A stretch of 46,483 nucleotides of DNA from the NCBI GenBank assembly GCA_021202635.1, contig JAJQCQ010000019.1:1-46483 (forward strand), read 5' to 3'. The stretch is from Lachnospiraceae bacterium. GTDB taxonomy: Bacteria > Bacillota > Clostridia > Lachnospirales > Lachnospiraceae. A program made the position numbers and the translations under genes. Position 1 is the stretch's first letter, and each line of letters opens with the position of its first letter. The notes under the pieces are model-generated. The model searched no databases, was not told where the DNA came from, and worked only from the letters and a program-made list of their open reading frames with translations. Shown in pieces: positions 42,084 to 46,483 of this stretch.

Positions 42084-42117
42084 CGCCCGTGGGATGACTC
42101 CTGGTGTTCCACGGGCG
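42084..42117 (+). terminator. Strong hairpin before the ceramidase-esterase gene
   Basis: CGCCCGTGG (42084-42092) / CCACGGGCG (42109-42117), a perfect 9-bp stem 16 bases from the previous one. A/T-rich sequence follows but no T-run, so read-through into the next gene is likely. Confidence 0.45.
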
Positions 42118-42148
42118 AATAATATAATCTGGATTCTGGAGGACTTTT

Positions 42149-44809
42149 ATGAGTAAATTACAACTACAGGCTGGCGCCGGAAAAGCATACCTGGAGTACC
42201 CAGAGGAGATTTTTCCGACACCGTTTGAAAATTTTACCGGGGTTCATGATTCTCCCGCGGTAAGAGTTCTTGTATTAGATTATGGAAAAAGAATCACAGT
42301 CATTAATATTGAAAGCGTCAATCTTTTCGGCGACGCGCGGGAGAAGGTGGTAAACGCAGTGGCGGAAATCACGAAGGTGGATCCGGAGGATGTCTGGTAT
42401 CACTCCTCGCATGTCCTTTCCACTCCGCACGTATGGTCACTGACTTCCAAAATGCCTCCCCGTACAGATGCGGATACGGTAAAAATTAAGATGCTTCATG
42501 AGCTGACGCTTGCTGCTGCCCAAAAAGCGGCTGAGGATGCGGTACAGTCTCTGAAAGAAGCCAGATACGGATTTGGAAAGGGCTACTGCGCAGCAAACGC
42601 CAACCGCAACATCTGCACAGAAAAGGGATGGACGGTCAGCGTCAACGATGAGGGACCGGTGGATCATGAAGTGCCCATTATCCGGATTGACGATACCGAA
42701 AACGAGCCGATCGCTGTTCTGTTTTTCTTTAATGCGCAGCCGGCCGTGCTGGATCAGACGCGGAATGCGGACGGAACCCATCTGATCTCCGGAGATATTG
42801 CCGGATACTCCGCGGCTTTTGTAGAGCAGGAATATCCGAATGCTGTGGCGATGTACTGTACAGGAGCGGGCGGCGACGAGAGTCCTTATCTGCGCGGCCA
42901 GTATACGATGACCGGCAGAGGCGGCCGTATGATTGAAAAAGATTTGCATGAAAAGACGTTCCTGCTCTGCGAGTTGCTCGGGGAACGCCTCGGCATGCAG
43001 GTTGTCATGGCGGCTGAGCGCATTCAGTGTAAGGAAATGGACGGACCGCTGCAGATTGTGCGCAGGGTGTTCACCTATGACGGACAGGAAATCGGAAATA
43101 CCCGGGAGCCGCAGAAGGAATACGAATTCAAGCCGGAAGGAGAGCGGACGCTGGAGTTTTCGGTAATGCAGATCGGAGACATCGCTGTCGTGGGTCTGAT
43201 TCCGGAAATCTGCGCCCGAACCGAAATTGCATTGCGTACAACGTCTCCCTTCCAGAATGTGGCTGTACAGACCTTTACCGGCAGCGGCCCGATTGAGTCC
43301 GGCAACGGAAAATACCTGGGTGAGAGCGATTATTACGATAAAATCACCATGCAGGCCGTCAGCTCAGCCTACGCAAAGGGCACGGCCGAGCGGCTGGTCA
43401 ATGATATCCAGAAGGTCATGAAAGAGATGAAGGAGAAGCCTGCATCGGTGCTTCACATCACAACCGTAACCGAGCCGTCTTATGACGGTCAGCGTGTCTG
43501 CGGAGCTATTGTTGAGTATGATCGTACGCTGGATGCCAGCCAGGTTGACAAAGACATGTTTACGTTTACGGAAGCGCCAATCCTTGATTGCTACGTGAGC
43601 AATAAGCCTGATATTAATGCAGAGAAGGCAGATGGAAACTACGTGATCTTCCGGCTCTCCAGCGAAGACGAGAGCAGCCACCTCATGCAGAAGGTATACA
43701 TCCAGAGCCGGGCTCCGAAAGGCGGTCCAGGCGGTCCGGGAGGCCCAGGCGGTCCGGGAGGCCCAGGCGGTCCGGGAGGCCCGGGCGGTCCGGGAGGTCC
43801 AGGAGGTCCGGGAGGCCCAGGCGGTCCGGGAGGTCCAGGAGGTCCGGGAGGCCCAGGTGGTTCCGGTGGCCCTGGATCCGGCGGCAAGAAGTTCATAGGC
43901 ATGAAGAAAAAGGACACCAGGCTCCATCTGATCCAGAAAAAAGCCCTGCCGGCTGCAGACGGTTCGGAGATTGCGCCGTTTGAAGGAATGGTTTTGGGCG
44001 ACAGAGAAGTGGACTTGATCGTAAATCGCTTCCAGGCGGGCGAATTCCGCGGAATGAAATACAATCTTTTCATCCCGCAGGATTACGATGGGACGCAAAA
44101 ATATCCGATGCTCTTGTTCATCCCGGACGCGACCGGAAACGGCCCCGAGCAGGACAGGACGCTGATCCAGGGAATGGGAGCGACCATCTGGGTGACAGAT
44201 GCTGAGCAGAAAAAGCATCCGTGCTTTATCGTGGCGCCGCAGATCGACGGTGAACCGCTGACCAACAATGATTATACCTGCTCTCCGCAGCTGGAAAGCA
44301 TCAAAGAGCTGCTGGATTCCCTGCAGGAGACTTACAGCATAGATGCCAGCCGCATCTATACCACCGGGCAGTCTCAGGGATGCATGGCCTCCTTCGAGCT
44401 GAACATCCGTTATCCGGACTATTTCGCAGCTGCTTTGCTGGTTTCCGGACACTGGGATGCCGAAAAGATCGCTGATACCCTTTCCGGGAAAAAGCTTCTG
44501 ATTGCTTTAAGCGAAGGCGGACTGGGCGAGTTTGACTCCATGAGCAAACTATATGATCTGCTAAAGGAGCGCGGAGCGAGCGTAGAAAAACGGTTTTTCA
44601 ATGCCAGAGCGGACAAGGAAGAGCTCAATGCCGCGATGGCAGAGTATCTTTCTGGCGAGGCGAACATTAAGCTCGCCATCTATACCAAGGAATCCAGTCT
44701 GCCAGATGATGGGAAAAAGTATTTCGGAATCATGTACCATCAGCGCGGATGGGAGATCACTTATCCGATCGAAGCCGTGCGCGACTGGCTGTTTGAACAG
44801 ACAAAGTAG
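42149..44809 (+). CDS. Neutral ceramidase-like / COG4099 esterase fusion with Gly-Gly-Pro linker
   Basis: An 886-residue protein preceded by GGAGGAC. Residues 1 to about 425 resemble the neutral/alkaline ceramidase N-terminal domain (PF04734): [13 protein letters not shown] as the Zn-binding His block, [11 protein letters not shown] around the expected nucleophilic Ser, and [10 protein letters not shown]. Residues about 430-523 and 582-640 are the split beta domain also seen in the esterase at 34188, interrupted by 15 GGP repeats. Residues about 640-886 are an alpha/beta hydrolase: [18 protein letters not shown] near 739, and [20 protein letters not shown] with the likely His. There is no signal peptide, while known ceramidases are secreted. 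Two hydrolases in one chain suggest sequential amide and ester cleavage of one conjugate. Confidence 0.78.
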   Translation: MSKLQLQAGAGKAYLEYPEEIFPTPFENFTGVHDSPAVRVLVLDYGKRITVINIESVNLFGDAREKVVNAVAEITKVDPEDVWYHSSHVLSTPHVWSLTSKMPPRTDADTVKIKMLHELTLAAAQKAAEDAVQSLKEARYGFGKGYCAANANRNICTEKGWTVSVNDEGPVDHEVPIIRIDDTENEPIAVLFFFNAQPAVLDQTRNADGTHLISGDIAGYSAAFVEQEYPNAVAMYCTGAGGDESPYLRGQYTMTGRGGRMIEKDLHEKTFLLCELLGERLGMQVVMAAERIQCKEMDGPLQIVRRVFTYDGQEIGNTREPQKEYEFKPEGERTLEFSVMQIGDIAVVGLIPEICARTEIALRTTSPFQNVAVQTFTGSGPIESGNGKYLGESDYYDKITMQAVSSAYAKGTAERLVNDIQKVMKEMKEKPASVLHITTVTEPSYDGQRVCGAIVEYDRTLDASQVDKDMFTFTEAPILDCYVSNKPDINAEKADGNYVIFRLSSEDESSHLMQKVYIQSRAPKGGPGGPGGPGGPGGPGGPGGPGGPGGPGGPGGPGGPGGPGGPGGPGGSGGPGSGGKKFIGMKKKDTRLHLIQKKALPAADGSEIAPFEGMVLGDREVDLIVNRFQAGEFRGMKYNLFIPQDYDGTQKYPMLLFIPDATGNGPEQDRTLIQGMGATIWVTDAEQKKHPCFIVAPQIDGEPLTNNDYTCSPQLESIKELLDSLQETYSIDASRIYTTGQSQGCMASFELNIRYPDYFAAALLVSGHWDAEKIADTLSGKKLLIALSEGGLGEFDSMSKLYDLLKERGASVEKRFFNARADKEELNAAMAEYLSGEANIKLAIYTKESSLPDDGKKYFGIMYHQRGWEITYPIEAVRDWLFEQTK
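43721..43873 (+). repeat. Tandem 9-bp repeat encoding (Gly-Gly-Pro)15
   Basis: Seventeen 9-base units of form GGNGGNYCN. Fifteen encode GGP, then one GGS and one GGP, then GSGG. Units alternate in 18-base pairs (GGCGGTCCG then GGAGGCCCA), showing recent duplication. Every unit is a multiple of three, so slippage changes linker length without breaking the frame. Confidence 0.93.
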
Positions 44810-44861
44810 GTTTCACGCGGCTGGTTGTTCAGACAGATATAGCAGACAGACTGAAAAGAAA

Positions 44862-44903
44862 AATATCAGGCCGGATCATTTTATCGGGCCTGATATTCGT
44901 TTT
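44862..44903. terminator. Bidirectional terminator between esterase fusion and TetR gene
   Basis: AATATCAGGCC (44862-44872) / GGCCTGATATT (44887-44897), a perfect 11-bp stem. T-rich sequence follows on both strands (CGTTTTAA on plus, TTTTCTTTTC on minus), and the two flanking genes converge. Confidence 0.85.
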
Positions 44904-44906
44904 AAT

Positions 44907-45587
44907 TCAACGAAGTACCGCCCCATGTGGAATATTCCCTGACTGAACGTGGGAAAAGTGTCGTTCCAATTCTGGTTGTAATAGTTTCTTTTTTAATCTT
45001 TCCAGAATCTCTGTGATTTTTTCCGCCGGTTTGGGATTTTCGCTGTCCAGCCAGTCATAGAGCATGGCAAAGGTCCCCTGAAAGATGAACTGGCGGATGT
45101 ACTTTTCTTCTGTTTCTGAATAACTGCTTTCTTCTGTCATGTTTTGAAAAATTGTGCGGGTGCTCGGAATCGAAAACAGATGTGACGCAAATTCCTGTGC
45201 CGGAAGGGAACGCACCAGAAGACAGAACAGCTCCCGCTGCTCATATAAATGATGGAGAACCGGAAGAAGTGAATTTGCATCTGTTTCTCCTTCTGCATGG
45301 GGACCTTGCAGGGATAGATTCCCATGTTGATGCCCCTTTTGAGAAGATATATCCGCCTGTGTACGGACAGGCTTTATCTCATTGTCAAGCTGTGTCAGGA
45401 AGTCAGCTTCGATTTCGTTCAGAAGCTCCTCTGGGCTGCCGTAATATTTATAAAAAGTCGTGCGGTTGATCTGCGAGACCTTACACAACTCATAGACGGT
45501 AATCTGACTGAGTGACTTTTCTTTTAGCAGCAGGATCATGCCGGACTTGAGCATGGTTTTGCTGATGCGGATTCTCTGATTTTCCAT
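44907..45587 (-). CDS. TetR/AcrR-family transcriptional regulator
   Basis: The start is placed at 45587 (MENQRIRISKTMLKSGMILL) with AGGAATA upstream; a TTG at 45605 is in frame but less likely. Of 226 residues, the helix-turn-helix is LSQITVYELCKVSQINRTTFYKYYGSPEELL, a classic TetR motif. The ligand domain is divergent and has an unusual charged loop (about 80-112) holding HQHGN and PHAEGE. It is divergent from the flavodoxin-like gene across a gap that carries a perfect palindrome over a promoter. It most likely represses that promoter and itself. Confidence 0.87.
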   Translation of the reverse strand: MENQRIRISKTMLKSGMILLLKEKSLSQITVYELCKVSQINRTTFYKYYGSPEELLNEIEADFLTQLDNEIKPVRTQADISSQKGHQHGNLSLQGPHAEGETDANSLLPVLHHLYEQRELFCLLVRSLPAQEFASHLFSIPSTRTIFQNMTEESSYSETEEKYIRQFIFQGTFAMLYDWLDSENPKPAEKITEILERLKKKLLQPELERHFSHVQSGNIPHGAVLR

Positions 45588-45669
45588 TGCATTATTCCTC
45601 GACAAAATTACAAATCCTGTTGATTTTAAGACAAAACAATTGCAAATAGTTGATTACAAAACATTTTAG

Positions 45670-45684
45670 AACAAACAGTTTGTT
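45670..45684. promoter_or_regulatory. TetR-type operator
   Basis: AACAAAC-A-GTTTGTT is a perfect 15-base palindrome. Its right arm overlaps the first bases of the -35 box at 45683. A repressor bound here would block polymerase on the plus strand. Confidence 0.6.
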
Positions 45685-45712
45685 GACTTCCCATAACCGT
45701 GATAATTATAAT
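45683..45712 (+). promoter_or_regulatory. Sigma-A promoter toward the flavodoxin-like gene
   Basis: TTGACT (45683-45688), 18-base spacer, TATAAT (45707-45712). Transcription would start near 45719, giving a leader of about 100 nt. Confidence 0.62.
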
Positions 45713-45822
45713 TAGAGTAAAGAAAATTGTCAATGGATTTTAAGAAATGTCATGATTTGCCTGTAATGCGGAATTTGCAGAATTGTCGTGATTCTGCGGA
45801 AAAAGCTTATTCAGAGTGATCA

Positions 45823-46269
45823 TTGAAAAGTTTCATCGTTCTGGGAAAAAGATGGAGGAAAAAGCATGTCGGCAGGAAGCTGGGCAACACCGATATTGTG
45901 TCAGTCTATAAGCTGCGGGACAATGCAAAAGTTCCGGCAGATTACGCGCGGGTCGGCATCGTGACCGCTACGTGGTTCGTCCGTCCGCCGAGGATCGTGA
46001 GGGAGGTCTGCGAAAAGCTTACGCTCTCCCGGTCGCAGAAGGTATTTATCATTGCAACCTGCGGCGGCTATGATGGCTATGTCTGTATTGACCTGAAGGC
46101 AATCCTGCAGCCGAAACCGGATTTCCCGGTTCAGACGTTTATGCTGCCGATGCCGCTCTGTGAAAAATGCGGCGCACCGCTGATGCCTACAGGCTTCTGC
46201 AGAGAATTCAAAGTAAGCGAGGAGGTTTCGCGTGACAGTATGCGGGATAAAAAGAATGAAGAGAATTGA
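45823..46269 (+). CDS. Flavodoxin-like (EFR1-type) protein with missing FMN loop
   Basis: A 148-residue frame from TTG 45823. From residue 19 it matches EFR1-type flavodoxin domains: GNTDIVSVYKLRD, YARVGIVTATWFVRPPRIVR, a KKLxL-like segment, QKVFIIATCGGYDGY, then CEKCGAPLM. The first strand and phosphate loop (normally YFSGTGNS) are absent; instead residues 8-18 are basic (GKRWRKKHVGR). There is no ferredoxin half. Either the 5' end was lost or frameshifted, or FMN binding has been abandoned. The start codon and binding site are weak. It lies behind the TetR-controlled promoter. Confidence 0.5.
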   Translation: MKSFIVLGKRWRKKHVGRKLGNTDIVSVYKLRDNAKVPADYARVGIVTATWFVRPPRIVREVCEKLTLSRSQKVFIIATCGGYDGYVCIDLKAILQPKPDFPVQTFMLPMPLCEKCGAPLMPTGFCREFKVSEEVSRDSMRDKKNEEN

Positions 46270-46287
46270 TAGAAAGGTGGAGTGGAA

Positions 46288-46483
46288 ATGGCGGAACAGG
46301 AAGCAGCGAAGGAACAATCTGAAGAGGAACGGCTAAAACAGATGGCAGCACAGATGCGGGCTGCTGAATATAAGGGACTTTCCGAAGAAGAAATTCAGGA
46401 AAGAGAGCGGCAGAAGGAAATGCGCAGAAAAAAGAATATAGAGATTCTGGAGGATACGCTGTCCATTCTGGAAAAGGGCAGTT
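46288..46483 (+). CDS. Probable TIGR02452-type (PARG-like) protein, N-terminus only
   Basis: An ATG at 46288 with AAAGGTGGAGTGG upstream opens a frame that runs off the window. The 65 visible residues begin MAEQEAAKEQSEEERLKQMA, a highly charged helix, and then read RRKKNIEILEDTLSILEKGS. That last piece resembles the start of TIGR02452 / microbial poly(ADP-ribose) glycohydrolase-type proteins (pattern like ETLxILExGxY). The catalytic part is not visible, so the call is provisional. It starts 19 bases after the flavodoxin-like stop and is probably in the same operon. Confidence 0.45.
   Translation, partial: MAEQEAAKEQSEEERLKQMAAQMRAAEYKGLSEEEIQERERQKEMRRKKNIEILEDTLSILEKGS

Noticed and set aside
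42084-42117. Terminator that would separate the ceramidase-esterase gene from the operon
   Set aside because: No T-run follows and no new promoter was seen before 42149, so complete termination is doubtful; kept only as a hairpin of uncertain role.
43639-44073. Minus-strand frame with long Gly-Pro-Pro collagen-like repeat
   Set aside because: It is the antisense shadow of the GGP-coding repeat; no ribosome binding site or independent gene features, and the plus-strand frame is a continuous two-domain enzyme.

Overview
The window looks like a chromosome segment of a gut-type anaerobic Clostridia, most likely a Lachnospiraceae. The signs are medium G+C, strong AGGAG-type ribosome binding sites, several near-consensus sigma-A promoters, oxygen-sensitive enzyme families (2-hydroxyacyl-CoA dehydratase type, nitrogenase-like, flavodiiron/rubredoxin-like) and MATE, MarR, LysR and Opp families. 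No rRNA, tRNA or CRISPR array was seen.

Region 1-4421: a LysR regulator cut by the window edge, a broken LysR gene whose promoter is intact, a Cys-rich DUF2284 protein, a PLP group II decarboxylase and a PhzF-type isomerase. Region 4422-7670: an eroded mobile-element remnant. It holds a 58-residue SSB-like protein without most of its OB fold, a gene with a frameshift, a gene with an in-frame stop, a small protein ending in a sliding-clamp-binding-like motif, a toxin/antitoxin-like pair (68-residue protein plus GNAT) and two truncated membrane-protein genes meeting at a junction. Region 7671-16653: a lipid cluster of a GT8 glycosyltransferase, two PlsC-type acyltransferases, an SDR and a 1545-residue fused activase/dehydratase-like protein matching the plasmalogen synthase PlsA architecture. 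Together they suggest synthesis and decoration of vinyl-ether lipids. Region 16702-19366: a rhomboid protease, a membrane-anchored hydrolase and a soluble MprF-C-like (DUF2156) protein.

Region 19464-25301: a scrap of an esterase gene, then a perfect promoter driving a small nitrogenase-like operon: a 139-residue Cys protein, a NifD/E-like protein with a His/Gly-rich segment, a NifH-like ATPase and a MarR regulator. A second MarR plus MATE efflux operon with its own promoter, operator and double terminator follows. No nifB, nifE/N or other cofactor genes are present, so this is not a nitrogen-fixation locus.

Region 25350-44903: a large redox/esterase/transport locus. The left arm has an 876-residue fusion (flavodiiron-like domain that has lost its iron ligands, rubredoxin, FAD/NAD reductase), a fumarate-reductase/AprA-like flavoprotein, its 2x[4Fe-4S] ferredoxin and a Nif3-like protein. 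A LysR regulator sits in the middle with a clear operator. The right arm has a type-B carboxylesterase, a COG4099-type esterase, a four-helix membrane protein, a complete Opp/Dpp-type ABC importer with a Tat-type binding protein, and a ceramidase-like/esterase fusion with 15 Gly-Gly-Pro repeats. All three esterases lack signal peptides. I infer import of an ester- or amide-conjugated compound, cleavage inside the cell and reduction of the product; the substrate is unknown. Region 44907-46483: a TetR regulator with a palindromic operator over a divergent promoter, a flavodoxin-like protein without its usual N-terminus, and the start of a probable PARG-like (TIGR02452) gene.
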